A DNA stretch of 64,000 nucleotides, from positions 23,590 through 87,589 of the forward strand of contig VKHL01000123.1 in the NCBI GenBank assembly GCA_015146655.1, in the 5' to 3' direction. The DNA comes from Ochromonas danica (lineage: Eukaryota > Sar > Chrysophyceae > Chromulinales > Chromulinaceae). The notes under the pieces are model-generated. The model was not told the origin of the DNA and searched no databases. It saw nothing but the letters and a program-made list of their open reading frames with translations. Below, piece by piece: positions 43,065 through 53,815 of this stretch (position 1 is the first letter of the stretch; every line of letters begins with the position of its first letter). Made by a program: the position numbers and the translations under genes.

Positions 43065-43403
43065 GCTCCAGAGCGTTACATCGATAATGTATTGTTGGAC
43101 CAATTGGGAGAGAAGAAGGAAAAGACTATTGCAGATACTGTGGATCCCTCCAAGACTCGGCAAGAATGTCGTGATGTTGAATCGAAAAGGGTCGCTCAGC
43201 ATTCTAAGCGCTATGGTGGCCATTGCTTCGTATTGTTTGGCCCGCGTAAGTACCGAGATTACTGGACCGATGTGACCTATTGCAGAGAATGCAGATCTCA
43301 CAACTACAACCAAGCTGGTGAATTGTTGAACATCACTGACTGGATAAGCAGTGGATGCTTCACCAAACAAGTGGGGAGATACAAGGAAAACGTTTGCCCC
43401 TGA
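42363..43403 (+). CDS. Chimeric AIG1-type GTPase fused to Cys-rich domain
   Basis: 346 residues. Residues 1-234 equal the neighbouring GTPase (signal anchor and whole G domain). A unique linker of about 21 residues (APERYIDNVLLDQLGEKKEK) follows, and then the Cys-rich domain of the small protein at 38936, in a slightly longer form with two extra Cys-adjacent features (YCRECRS; ELLNITDWISSG). It lacks the coiled coil and terminal hydrophobic helix of the standard GTPase. If both halves are used, a membrane-anchored GTPase bears a disulfide-type domain, which is topologically awkward, since one half prefers cytosol and the other the secretory lumen. Confidence 0.82.
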   Translation: MLMNTLHFLLFLTCFFKLYQATINVSLVGRTGDGKSTFANLLYRLLGGDPNKAPFSESSSVNSHTHQPQSVLIQDLKITDHPGLVDSAGTFQDEKNIALIVNNMKEDKLVHAFLLVINEQSPRFDSACQSALKLMVDSFGPEILSVTGVVFTRSYSVSAADAQQYMTEELSPIITNVTGVDVSTMPFWQVDSHPEELWSDYPDRLSSTVARNERTVQEIRRWASTNHPVDVTKAAPERYIDNVLLDQLGEKKEKTIADTVDPSKTRQECRDVESKRVAQHSKRYGGHCFVLFGPRKYRDYWTDVTYCRECRSHNYNQAGELLNITDWISSGCFTKQVGRYKENVCP

Positions 43404-43643
43404 TCATCTAGTTTAAAGAAATATTGTTTTGCCGCACTGAATGAGAAAAAGAATCTGACGATTGAAATAACTTTGAGAATCTAAAGCGCTACAAAAATTA
43501 CGTACGGAAATAAGTTGATTGTAATGACAAGATTAACAACAGAGATGTGTTCGATGGTTCTTCATACTTACCGTCCACTAAACGAGTCCGAGGCTCTAGT
43601 AGATGACATCTAGACTATGCAGTATCTCTGTGGACTAGAGCTG

Positions 43644-44924
43644 CTACATGACCACACAAGCTCCCGTGGCAAAGCTGCGCTTGAGAGTGGCCACGTCCAC
43701 CCAGTCGCGTACTTTGCGATCCCCTGGGCTGAAGACTTTGAAGCCGCTGCGATTCAGCACCTCAATTCCATTAACAAAACCCTTCCAATCAGCTTCTGGA
43801 TGTGGCAAATTGTCCACCTTGCTGCCATAGCTAACAGTCCATCACAGCCACTTGTCAAGTTCCCACAAGTAGAGCAGGTTACAGGTGAAAATGTGCTTAC
43901 ATGAACCTACAGATCTTCTTGAGATGTTCTTTGGATAGACGTGCTTCATCCAACAGATCGATTTCTTTCAAGGAAACTCCGAACTCTCGCATGCGATGCA
44001 GAGGCTCGGCATAGGAAAGCCAGGGATTGAACTTGCGGATCTCCATCGCCTCACTGCAGAGATCATCTAAAACGTCCATGTTGAGCTCTAACTCCGCGTC
44101 AATGTTGTTCCAATACTGCACTATCTTGTCTTCATCAGTGCAGAGTCGCAGAATGACCCAGCAGGGCAAGTTCTTGAGAGGACGCAAAGCGTCGGCTACG
44201 TTGCCGTCACTTGATTCTCCATCCGTGGCGATGACGACACAGGCCTTTTGCCCTGCTGCTCGAAGTGAGTGCTCCACTTCTTGGATTTCGCGCGTGACCT
44301 CTCGGATGTGCTGGCAGAGAGGAGTGCCTCCAGAGGGACCCTGCGCGAAGGCCTGCATGAGCAACTCCACTGACTGGGTTTCGTTTGGCTGAAATCCAAC
44401 GCGCACTGGAAGCACAGCATTGAGCAATCTGAACTCAGAGGGCGCCAAGGCAGCCTATCGTGTGGTGGTCTTAGAGGGTGTGGCAGAGGGAAGAGAGAGA
44501 AGGCTGACCTGAGCGAAGCCCACGTGGAACTTCAACGCTTCTGTTAGCTCGGCCCATCTCGAGCAACTAACCAACCTAAACACGAAGAGAGAGCGGGTTA
44601 TTCCACCACTGCCACTACCTCGGAGGGAGGAGGGAGGAGGGAGGAGAGGGTTGGTTACTTGGTGGCGCCGTTGGCTTGGGCCAGCATCTGGCCGTCACTC
44701 GACTGCATGCTACCGCTGTCATCACAGATGAAGAAGCGCAGGGGAGTCCGCGAGACATTCTGGATGAAGGCGTCCTGCAGGCTGTCTGGCCAGCGCCTGG
44801 CAGAGAGAAACTCTTTTGCTCCGCCCTCATTCTGCAGAGTTGGCAAGGCGGCTGCGGAAGAAGGAGTTGGGGCCGAAGGGGAACCTCCAACCGACACCAC
44901 TTGTGCGATAGGAATTTTCTCCAT
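43644..44924 (-). CDS. vWA-domain protein with CaaX box (paralogue 2, intact)
   Basis: Exons 44924-44659, 44575-44509, 44454-43901 and 43830-43644 give 357 residues. MIDAS DxSxS at D68-S70-S72 (CDDSGSM), GGTPLCQHI, KACVVIATDGESSDG, LPCWVILRLCTD and FNPWLSYAEPLHRMREFG align with the 32823 paralogue throughout. The last exon was found by homology: after acceptor ..ctgttag it reads YGSKVDNLPHPEADWKGF and ends G-A-C-V-V-M, a CaaX box. Introns 1 and 2 sit at the same sites in both paralogues (exon 2 is 67 nt in both). Paralogue 1's third intron is absent here, and this gene's third intron is absent there. Divergent with the EF-hand-like gene over 206 bp. Confidence 0.85.
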
Positions 44925-45130
44925 GTTAAATCAATCTGCAGAAAGATCCACAGCTGCACTTTGTTTCACTCAACCTTGTCAACCTTAACTTAAGACAATG
45001 CATGCATTAACTTAATACGAGAAGAGGAAAGAGGAAAGAGAAACGGTCGAGTAGTTTCTACGCAAGACAATAATAGTTAACTCTCTCTGTCAGTGTGGCT
45101 GTTTCTGCATTTGGTCTGTTTCAAATAGTC

Positions 45131-45739
45131 ATGGGCAATGAAATTGGTCTACCACCAAGCCAGCTGGGCATAACTTCCTTGGGAGTAACGACCCCCAATA
45201 TCGAGCTGAAGGAGATGGAGAAGCTGCTGCAGGCGATGAGGAAGAGCGAGAAAGACCAGGTGGACAAGAATGACTTCCAGGCAGCGCTCAAGCAGGTCGA
45301 CAAATTCCAACCACCAGATGTGGAGCTCTTTAACCAGCTCTTCATCCTGTTCGACGAGCAGGGCCACGAGGTGGTTGACTTCCGCTCCATCGTGGCTGGC
45401 TGTGCGGTCTGTCTCGCCACTGCGCCAATGGCCGAGCGGTTGCGATTCGCGCTGTCTGTCTACGACAGCGAAGGCGGTGGGCGATGTCTGAGAGGAGATC
45501 TTAAGAGAATGCTTCTCTCTGTGAACAGCACGGCTGCTTTCTTCGGCGACCCCGTGTTGACTCCCGCAGAGGTTGACAACATTTCCCTCGAGGCCTTCAA
45601 GGCCGTGCCTGCTGTGGTGGGGAAGGGAATCGCCCACGAGGATTGTGTGGCCTACCTATTGAAGGACGAAACTGTTAAGCGGTTTCTCCAGGGAGAGGGA
45701 CAGGTGCGCTTCGGCTCTCCCGACCTCGTCACCAGCTGA
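45131..45739 (+). CDS. EF-hand-like (calcineurin B/recoverin-type) protein with myristoylation motif
   Basis: 202 residues from the ATG at 45131; the upstream frame from 45095 has no ATG. MGNEIG at the N-terminus fits N-myristoylation (Gly2), as in calcineurin B and neuronal calcium sensors. The helical arrangement, including FNQLFILFDEQGHEVVDFRSIVAG (calcineurin B-like 'lFD..g...DF..f..g') and LRFALSVYDSEGGGRCLRGDLKRML, follows this family. However, the loops (DEQGHEVVD; DSEGGGRCL) lack several Ca-coordinating acids, so Ca2+ binding may be weak or lost. It is co-oriented from a shared promoter with a prenylated vWA protein, suggesting joint membrane function. Confidence 0.75.
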   Translation: MGNEIGLPPSQLGITSLGVTTPNIELKEMEKLLQAMRKSEKDQVDKNDFQAALKQVDKFQPPDVELFNQLFILFDEQGHEVVDFRSIVAGCAVCLATAPMAERLRFALSVYDSEGGGRCLRGDLKRMLLSVNSTAAFFGDPVLTPAEVDNISLEAFKAVPAVVGKGIAHEDCVAYLLKDETVKRFLQGEGQVRFGSPDLVTS

Positions 45740-46336
45740 GCAGCGCAGCGCCCGACGAACTGAACCAACGGCATCTTGTAAATAAGAAATAAACAATTAA
45801 TATAAATAAGAAAGAAATAGCCACAGAGTATTGTGAGTATACTAGCATACCGTTGCGATAGAGAAAGGTCACACTCCATTTGAAAAGAAGACGTTACAGC
45901 CACTCGAATGAGATTTGAATTTGTCCATCACAGACAACAATGAGATCGATATTCAATCACTCCATAGCATTCCTGGTGAATGATAGGAAAGAGAAGAGAG
46001 CAGATTCGGACGAGGATTGTGTCACATCATCGAAGGTGATAGCCATGTTGAGTCTGGGCATCTTCTGCACAACAAACAACTACGGTACCTCCTTCCTGCA
46101 CTCTTACCTAACACAACAGAAGCTACCATCACCAGGGAAATGACAACCCAGCTTATTGTGATGCACAATAGGAGCACTCTTAACATGAACAACAAGCAAT
46201 TGCAGGAGTTGCTGTCCAGTTATTAGTTAAGACATCTTCCAAAACAAAGCTAATCCACATTGTAATTCAAACTATTGCTAAAGCGTTGAGTTAAGTGAAT
46301 CTGTCAATAAATAGCCGCTGAAGAGGTTACTGTAGG
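45740..46336. other. Intergenic region between convergent genes
   Basis: 597 AT-rich bases; a tgtaaataag candidate poly(A) element lies at about 45776. Short reading frames (for example 45940-46143) show no family features and are not called. Confidence 0.45.
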
Positions 46337-48299
46337 TCAGTCGAGCTCTTCATATTCCGAGACAGAAGGAAAGCTGACGGGCGCTTTCAGATAAGCGGGG
46401 CGCTGGCTTGCTGCCATGGCTTGCAAGGCCTCGAACGTGGGCTGCGCTCCTTTAGTGTGTTGAAGCAGTCCTTCTGTGATGTGGTTGCGGAAGATGGTGT
46501 GCTGGGCAGTGACGCCTGGGGCTGGTTGACTCCATTGGCTTGCGTCCAGCTCCCCCCAGCGGAGTCGACAAACCTCGTTGGTCAAGAGAGAGGGCTTGCT
46601 GTGCACCGCATGATTAGCCAATCGACCTTGCTGAGCTGCTTGTTGCATCTCGATGGCGATTGCGTCAAAGTCGAAAACACATGATTGCACAGCTTTGGCC
46701 AGCGAGAGATCCATCGCCTCGGACCAATAGAGCGGCCGATTCTCCTCGCTGTGCACAGGGACTGCAGAGGAAACATTGTCCCAAGTGGAGGAGTGGGTGG
46801 AGACCGAAGGAGCTCCTCCCTTCAGCTGGCGAAGGTAGAGCTGCAGACTATCCGCCACGCGCTGCTGCCTTTCCGCCTCCTCGGCCGCCTCTCTCGCCAA
46901 TTCTTGCTGCTTCACCTTCTCTGAAGAGAGGACTGCTGCATCAATAGCCTCGGTGATGATCTGGGTGGAAGCTTGTGTTCCCTCATTTACCTCATGAGGT
47001 ATTGACTTCGTTGAGATTTCCTTCGAGTGCTCTTCTTCTTCTTCCTCACCCTTCTCCATCTCTTTCTCTACTGCTTCCATCTCCTTTGTAGACGGTGGCA
47101 ATGGAGGAAGCAGAGGAGCTACAGAGATTTCGACAGGCGGAGGAGTAGGAGGTTGTTGGTAGTCCATCTCCAACTGCTCGGCAGCGCGGTCGAGAAGATC
47201 TCCAAGCTCTCCCCTTCCTTCCAGCTGCCAGTATCTACGAGCAAGCTCATCCACGCCATGACTAAGCATGCGTCTCTCCGCCTCTGCAGCAGCCTCAGCT
47301 TCGCGTTGCCGCTGCTCCTGTTCCTCCTGAGTGAAGGGCGTGATGAGCGGCCGTCCCGCTGCCCGAGCCTCTTCACGCAGTTTGCGTTGATCAGCCTGCC
47401 AAGCACGATACGCTTCCTGCTCTTGTTGGCGCTTCAAATCTTGCTCTGCCTTCCAAGCGATACGAGCTTCCTCTTCTGCAGCCGCACCGCCGCGCACGAA
47501 GGCCTCGGCACAAACTCTCTCGCGCTCATCCACTGGCCGATCCAAGTAACCCAAATTTGGTAACAGACTTATCAGGCGCTTTCTGAAAGCAGGCAGGCGA
47601 GTAACCTCATTTCCATTGATGGAGAGAGTGACCATTTTGGGCACAGCTCGCAACGTCTGCATGACTTCCTCCTCTGCGGGCAGCAGGTTTTGGGTCAAGT
47701 CCAGCGTGGTCAATGCTTCGCACTCACGAAGGTGTCCAATAGCCTCCGCTGATGCAAGAGAATTGTGGGCTATATTGAGTGTTTGTAAGGCCGGGCAGCA
47801 GGCGAGGTTCTCGAGGCGAGTGAGGCGGTTGTTCGAGAGGTCCAGGATGGTCAGCTGCTGCAACGTCTCCAGCCCTTCAACACGAGAGATGAGGTTCTTG
47901 GAAAGGTAGAGACATCTCAGTTCTACAAGAGCGGAGAGGTTCTCAATTCGATCGAAGCCGTTGCTGTCCAGCCACAGCGACTTGCAGCCCGTGTACTTCT
48001 GCAGATTTTCGATGCGCTTGAACCCGCGAAAGTGAAGGTAGAGCTTGTCATTTAGCTCGGGGGTTTCGTATCCATTGTTTTCAAGACAGCTTAGGCGGAT
48101 TTCGTCCTCCTGGCGAGACACAGTAACAGCAGGCAGGAAGGTGATGGTTTAAGATGTAACAGGAACAGGTGCGATAGAGACTAGACGAGGAACTAACCGA
48201 CATCTCGGGAAATCCACAGCCACTATCCTTGACCTTTGCTAGAAGACGCCTTCTCTCTTTCTCATTAAAATAGGCTGAAATACGATCTAATTGCTCCAT
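46337..48299 (-). CDS. DNAAF1: Dynein axonemal assembly factor 1 (LRRC50/ODA7)
   Basis: Exons 48299-48198 and 48109-46337 (88-nt intron) give 624 residues. Cytosolic factor needed to preassemble outer and inner dynein arms; present only in lineages with motile cilia. Block [21 protein letters not shown], then six leucine-rich repeats (about 55-200; [48 protein letters not shown]) and the capping [23 protein letters not shown] match the family almost word for word. The C-terminal about 400 residues are charged coiled coil with Glu-rich tracts. The short first exon ([18 protein letters not shown]) is inferred from splice sites. Divergent with the ankyrin gene over 146 bp. Confidence 0.94.
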
Positions 48300-48445
48300 T
48301 TCGTTCCTTTCCGTCAATCTCAATCAAAACAATGGCAAAAGCAACGGACGACAGTTTTTTGTTTCATCGGAAAGTCACAAATATGGAGTTATAACCCGTA
48401 TTGTGGGAGTTGTTGGTGGCATTTCTTGTCGTGGGCATGGCATGA

Positions 48446-51400
48446 ATGAGTTTGTCCTCCTTGCCCGCGATCGATCCACGATACTTGGCCACTCGATCTT
48501 CGAGTCGGTCATTGGAGGAGGGTTCTCCACGCCATGCTATGTTAAGCAGCCAGCGCTGGCAGGTTGTGAAGCAGCGAGAGAGTTGGGAGGGCAAGCTGGC
48601 GGTGCTTTACGACCAACAGGCCCAATCCGCGAGACGAATTGATCGAGACGTCACAGAGAAAGCCGACAAGTTGTTCAATGCAATTATTGTAGAGATGAAG
48701 GTCTCCAATCCGCCTCTCCCGCAGCCGCAGAGGAACCTCATCAAGCAGTACTGCCAGCACCTGCTGCAGAGAGGATCCACAGAGCCCTTCCCCAACGAAT
48801 CTGATCTACGCGCTTGGCAGGCGAAGAATAAAGGGACGCGCCATGAGAAGTGGACGAACAAGATCCACAAGATGTGCAAGCGGCTCTTCGATCTCTTGGC
48901 ACAGCGCGACGAGCGCCTCGTCACTCTGCAGAACGACTTGCTGCTGGGCACGGAAGAGTTGACGATCAAGAGAGACGCCTCCTTGCGGTGGACGATGGAG
49001 AAGCTGTCTGGGCAGAGAGACGTCTTCTTCTCCTTGTGGCAGCTGGCTCGAAGAAATGCCGCGCGGCAACTGGCCGTGCTGATCGCCTCCGAGGCCTTCC
49101 AGCAGCGCTACCCGGCGGGGCTGGACGAACCTGACCCTGACTACGGCCTCACTGCTCTGCACTATGCTTGCCGCGGAGGCCATGCGGACACTGTGAACTT
49201 CCTCCTGCAGCGCGGGGCTCTAGTGGATGTGCGGGGCCCTGACGGCCGCACGGCTTTGCACTTCGCCGCGGCGTACGCCTCGAGAGAAATCGTCATCTCA
49301 CTGCTTGCCGCTGGTGCACAAGTGGACTCCGAGGATATCTACCACTGCCGCCCTCTGGACCTCGCGCAGCAGAACAACAACGAGGCCACGGCAGTCGCTC
49401 TGCGGCGCTGGGCACTGCCACTGCGCGGCCCAGAGGAGGAGAAGGAGGTCGAAGAGAAGGAGGAGCAGGAGAGGCCAGCAGGACTAGGAGAGGTTCCCTC
49501 CGAGTTCCTGCCTCTGTCTCGCGAAGACTTCCAGGCCATGAGTCCCGCGCTGCAGCTGCTGGCCCACCGCCTCAACGCCTTCAACCCGCACCTCCTCCTC
49601 CTGCAACCCTCCGCTCTCTCGGCACAGGCGATGCTCTCTTCCACGTTCGCTCTGCGAGCTGAACCACAGCAAGGGACGCAGCAGCAGGAGGAGGAGGAGG
49701 GGCTGTATGGTCATGTGCGGCTGCTGACCAGGTTCTACCTGCTCTGCCTAGAGGAAGGCTTTCTCTCTCTCGCCATGCAGGCGCTGCGAAGGCGTTGGCT
49801 TGTTGCTCAGATCCTTCTATCTCGCCTTGCTACCAAGAAGCAGGAGCAGCAGGAGGAGCAGCAGCAGGAGGTGGAGGAGGAGGAGTCATTGGCCAGCGAA
49901 GAGCCTCCTCCTCCTCCTACCACCACCACGAAGCAGGAGGAGGCGGTGGTGGAGAGTGCAGTGAGTTTGGAGCGCCTAGCAGCTCGCTTGGCTTCAGTGC
50001 AGCACATCACCTACCTGCCCCCCAGCCCTCGACTACCCGACGACTGCTACCCCTCGCCCTCGCCCTCTCCCTCGGCTACCCTGCAGAGATGGTCCCAGAC
50101 AATCTTCGCCGAGGAGCAGCAAGAGCAGCAGCAGGTTAGCGGTAATACAGAGGGAAGCATAGGAGGAGGAGGCGGTGGAGTAGTTGTAGGTGAAGGAGGA
50201 GGAGGAGGTGATGGTAGCGGTAGTCACGCTGCAGAGGCTATCGAAGACTTCTTGAATCTCGAGCGAGTGCGTCGCCTGCAGGCCTACCCCTGGCAGCACG
50301 AGAGCACCTCCTTGCTAGACCACTACACGGTCTTCTCGCAGACCGCCGCGCACAGCCACGGCCACAGCCTGGCAGGCGCAGACGAGAACAGCAGCCTTCG
50401 CTCCGAGCTCTACTCGCTGCTCTCCTCCCTGCCTCCTCCTCGCGCTGCCCAGAGCCTCTTCTGCCTCGTCAAGCTGGGCCTGGAGCTCGCGCAAGTTGCG
50501 CTAGTTCGCCGCGAGGTGAAGCTGTGCTGGCAGACGCTCGAAGACTGCCTGGGGCATTACGCCGTGCCCGCTGCAGAGAATGAGGGAGAGAAGGTCGCTG
50601 GCAGCAGGCGCTTGATCAGTCCGCTAGTTCGTGCAGAGCTGCTCTTCTTGAAGTGCGAGCTGCTGTTGCACTTCTTCGACAATTGGCAGCAGCACGGCGA
50701 GACGATGGCCGCGCTGATCATGCAAGCCGTTACCACTGCCTCTTCCTCCGCCTTTCCTCTCTCCTCTCCACTCGAGGCAGCCTCTAGCTTGTGGTCCTCG
50801 GACACGGACAGTTCCATTCAATTCGCCTGTCTGACTCTGGCGCTTGCCGTGGCGCAGGAGGCGCTGGACCTCTCCTACCTCTCCTCCACACACCTCCTGG
50901 TCGAACCCTTCAGCTCCTCTATTGCTCTTGAACAAATCGCACGCATTCACGAGCGACAGGGCCAGGGTTATCGCGCCTCCATCGCTATGGAACAAGCTCT
51001 GGTAATGGCGCTGCGGGCCGATCGAACGAGACCTGAGACTGTGCGAATCGCCGTGGAAGTGAGTTGATGCTTCTGTGACATACGCTTGTGCCTCTGCTGA
51101 CGTCTTTCTTCTTTCTTTGTGATAGTCTCTGCGACTCTTCGTCAAGTACGGACTGTGCAGCAGTGAAGAGATCGGCGCGGTGGCGGCCAAGAGTCGCGAG
51201 GTCTTTGCAGTCATCGAGGCTTGCCATGCCGCGCACAGCGCCGCCTTCGATGTGGCGCAGAAGGTCGAGGCTGAGAGACGTTGCTCGGAGCTTCTGGCGC
51301 TGGCTACTGTGATGCACAGTGACTATGTCGAAGGGCTGCACTGCACGTCAACGAGTGTGCAGGTGACGGGAAGCATCGCGGCCAGCGTCATCTTGGCCAG

Positions 51401-51509
51401 CAGCACGTCTTTGGGCGATGCTGACCAACCGCCTTCTTTCATCCTCGGCAAATTCAAAAGCAATCTCAAAACAAAAGACAAAACCAGGCGAACTCCCATT
51501 CACTTTTGA
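48446..51509 (+). CDS. Ankyrin-repeat protein with low-complexity middle
   Basis: Exons 48446-51058 and 51126-51509 (67-nt intron) give 998 residues. A basic helical N-terminus (about 1-220) is followed by two or three ankyrin repeats (YGLTALHYACRGGHADTVNFLLQRGA, DGRTALHFAAAYASREIVISLLAAGA, then YHCRPLDLAQQNNNEATAVAL), then Glu/Gln-, Pro/Thr- and Gly-rich low-complexity stretches (about 325-610). A C-terminal helical, TPR-like region (about 640-960) with paired helices such as LVKLGLELAQVALVRREVKLCWQTLEDCLGHY follows. No specific homologue recognised; scaffold role inferred. Divergent with DNAAF1, so a flagellar link is possible but unproven. Confidence 0.8.
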
Positions 51510-51858
51510 ACATATTGTACATACTAGACTAGACTAGCAGGAAGAGAAGCACTGATCCAGTGGAGGAGTGAATGTTAAATGGCCTTTCTTTTAATCTTTA
51601 CGGTTATATTCAATTTCAATAAGAAGGGAAATAAGCATTAAGCTGGCAGCATTTCGAAACAAATAAATACAATAACTAGCAAAACTGGAGATGACCAAAT
51701 CTTACGGTTCGCCGCAACATGGTAAGCAGATTACAAGATCATATCCTTAACAAGAAGTGTTGGCTGGGACATTATCCCCTCATAATGCACCCTTTGAACA
51801 ACAACTCGACGTCCCCTCTAACGAAAAACTAATAGGTGCACGCAAATAATAGTTGTAT
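51510..51858. other. Convergent intergenic region
   Basis: 349 AT-rich bases between two 3' ends. No gene seen. Confidence 0.4.
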
Positions 51859-53815
51859 CTAAACATACAAGCGAGCAACGCCCTTCGGCGTCCCCACAAT
51901 GACGTCATCATGTGCCCCAGGCACGATGAGCGAAGGGTTGACACCCTCGGAGAACTCCTTGCGCACGATCTCCCGCCCAGTATCGCCGTCCACAATGAGG
52001 AATGCTTTCCCAGCTTTGCGGAAAACCGTATCATCCATTGACGCTGCAATCCAATGATTCGTTTCCTCGGGAGCATAGCTGTAGTCAGAAAGGTACATAT
52101 GTCCTTTGAGTGGCAGTGAGGTGATGCAGTCCGATTGCTTTACACCTTTGATTTCCCAGTGCAACTCACTGATGTTCGACAAAGCACGTGCCTGCACGGA
52201 CCCTCCAGCCGTGTCCCAGACCATCGCATGGCCTGGACTTCCATTGCGCAATTCTGGATGGATAGTGACAGACCAAAACATGAATCCTGCTTGGTCGCTG
52301 TGTGGAGAGATTAAGGATAGGCCATTCAAAGACTCCAAAGACAGCTTGGGCATGGACAGATAGTGATCAAGCGTAGAGGACGGTGGGAAATACACCTTTT
52401 CTGCTGGAACATAGTGCTTGGAAACGTCGACAATCTCGTCTCTTCTCTGATTGATTTTGTTGATTGACATGGAAAACATCGAATATGATCGATTGGACAA
52501 GTAGACGGGGAAAGTGTTATCGGTGAAGTAGACAAGGTCGTTGTAGATCGAAGGCCCTGTGCCCGGAAACGAACCTTCCCAATCCCTTCGATAGTTGCGA
52601 GACCACTCTTTGATCTATTCATTGATACCAACAATCAGTATCATGTATTACATCAAGCTAATCAGTCATAATCAAAGACCTACCCAATAGAGTTTCTGCG
52701 TGCTTGGTCGCCATCGCAGCTGGTGCACGTTGTAGTCCCCAACCAAGATGATAGCATCCTCGATCCCTCCTTCCGAATTCATCACATGAGACAGTGCCAT
52801 TCGAGCATAGGAACACCGCTCTGGTAAGTCAATAGCCGCTCTTACGGTCAATGTGAGTGGGTCGACCAGCTTCAGCTCTCCGCCTCCAACATTGGGACTG
52901 GCAAAGCCATCCAGGAGACATCGCAAGAGATCAAAATGCCCCATATTACGATATGTTATAGCCATTAGTAGGGATATCCAAAATATCCCGCCCAGAAAAG
53001 GAGCGAAGGTTGCCGCGCAGAACAGTCTCACAGCAATCCATTTGGTCGGCGACAGACAGTAAATCACAAGCACGGCAGCCACGGCCATCACAACCAAAAG
53101 AATCCGACCAGAGCGGATCAAGGTAGCAAAGAGTAGATCCAATGCAGTGTAAGACCATTGCTTGATCACGAGTAGACCATCCTGTGTGACGAGCATGCCG
53201 TTTGTCATAATCAGGTTGCCATTCAAACGACTGGGCAGTGTCACAGCCGTAGCATTCTGCAGATCGCCATTCCAGAAGGCGTAGAGAATGTTGGAATAGA
53301 CGCAATAGACATGGCCATTGCGATGCATGAGCATTCCTCCCGTATAGATCGCCCGTTGGAGTTTGTACGTTTGCAGTACTTCCAGGGTGAGTCCGTGGAG
53401 CTTATTCACGAAGAATCCAGTGGAAGGAATGCCATTGATCACGTAGATATACCGAGAATTCTCGCCTATACAACAAAACGAGTCGATCATGGAGGTTCGC
53501 GTTAGGATAAGAGAAAGCGGAGGACTAGTCTGACTCACCGCCTGTATAGATCCACTGCGCTCCCAACAACTCCTTGTTCTCGATAATTTTGATTTGATCT
53601 GTGGTCACATTCTCAGGGAGACCTCCATTCAGAGCAAACTTGGATCGCGCGGTGTCGGCATGATCGACTGGCCAAGTGGAAGGAAAGAGAGCAGCTCGAC
53701 TGTGTTGGAGAAAAGCAGCCGGGCCATTCGTTAGCCCCTCCACTCTGAAGAATATGAGGAGAATTGTCTGGAGGCAGTAGAGCAGGGGTAAGAGAGTGGT
53801 GGTCTTCATCGCCAC
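51859..53815 (-). CDS. Signal-anchored protein with beta-rich arms around a central membrane bundle
   Basis: Exons 53815-53539, 53465-52684 and 52614-51859 (introns 73 and 69 nt) give 604 residues. An N-terminal signal sequence (TLLPLLYCLQTILLIFF) precedes a beta-rich region with propeller-like strands (SRYIYVINGIPSTGFFVNKL, AIYTGGMLMHRNGHVYCVYSN). Three hydrophobic helices lie at about 230-300 (ILLVVMAVAAVLVIYCL; LFCAATFAPFLGGIFWISLLMAI). The C-terminal half is again beta-rich (IYNDLVYFTDNTFPVYLSN, GKAFLIVDGDTGREIV, DDVIVGTPKGVARLYV), resembling PQQ/propeller blades. N-glycosylation sequons are present. No family recognised. The blades may form one propeller interrupted by the membrane part. 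Confidence 0.7.

Larger units (their letters stand above)
40292..45379. repeat. Segmental tandem duplication, copy 2 (5.1 kb)
   Basis: Counterpart of 36865-40291. Longer because it retains the 935 bp deleted from the vWA gene in copy 1 and because the plus-strand gene carries a GTPase front end (732 bp extra). The promoter spacer is inverted relative to copy 1. Confidence 0.95.

Noticed and set aside
45940-46226. Two overlapping plus-strand frames of 67-69 residues
   Set aside because: Low-complexity AT-rich translation without recognisable features, in a convergent intergenic region.
49807-50299. Ser/Cys-rich minus-strand frames opposite the ankyrin gene
   Set aside because: Antisense of Glu/Gln- and Gly-rich low-complexity codons.
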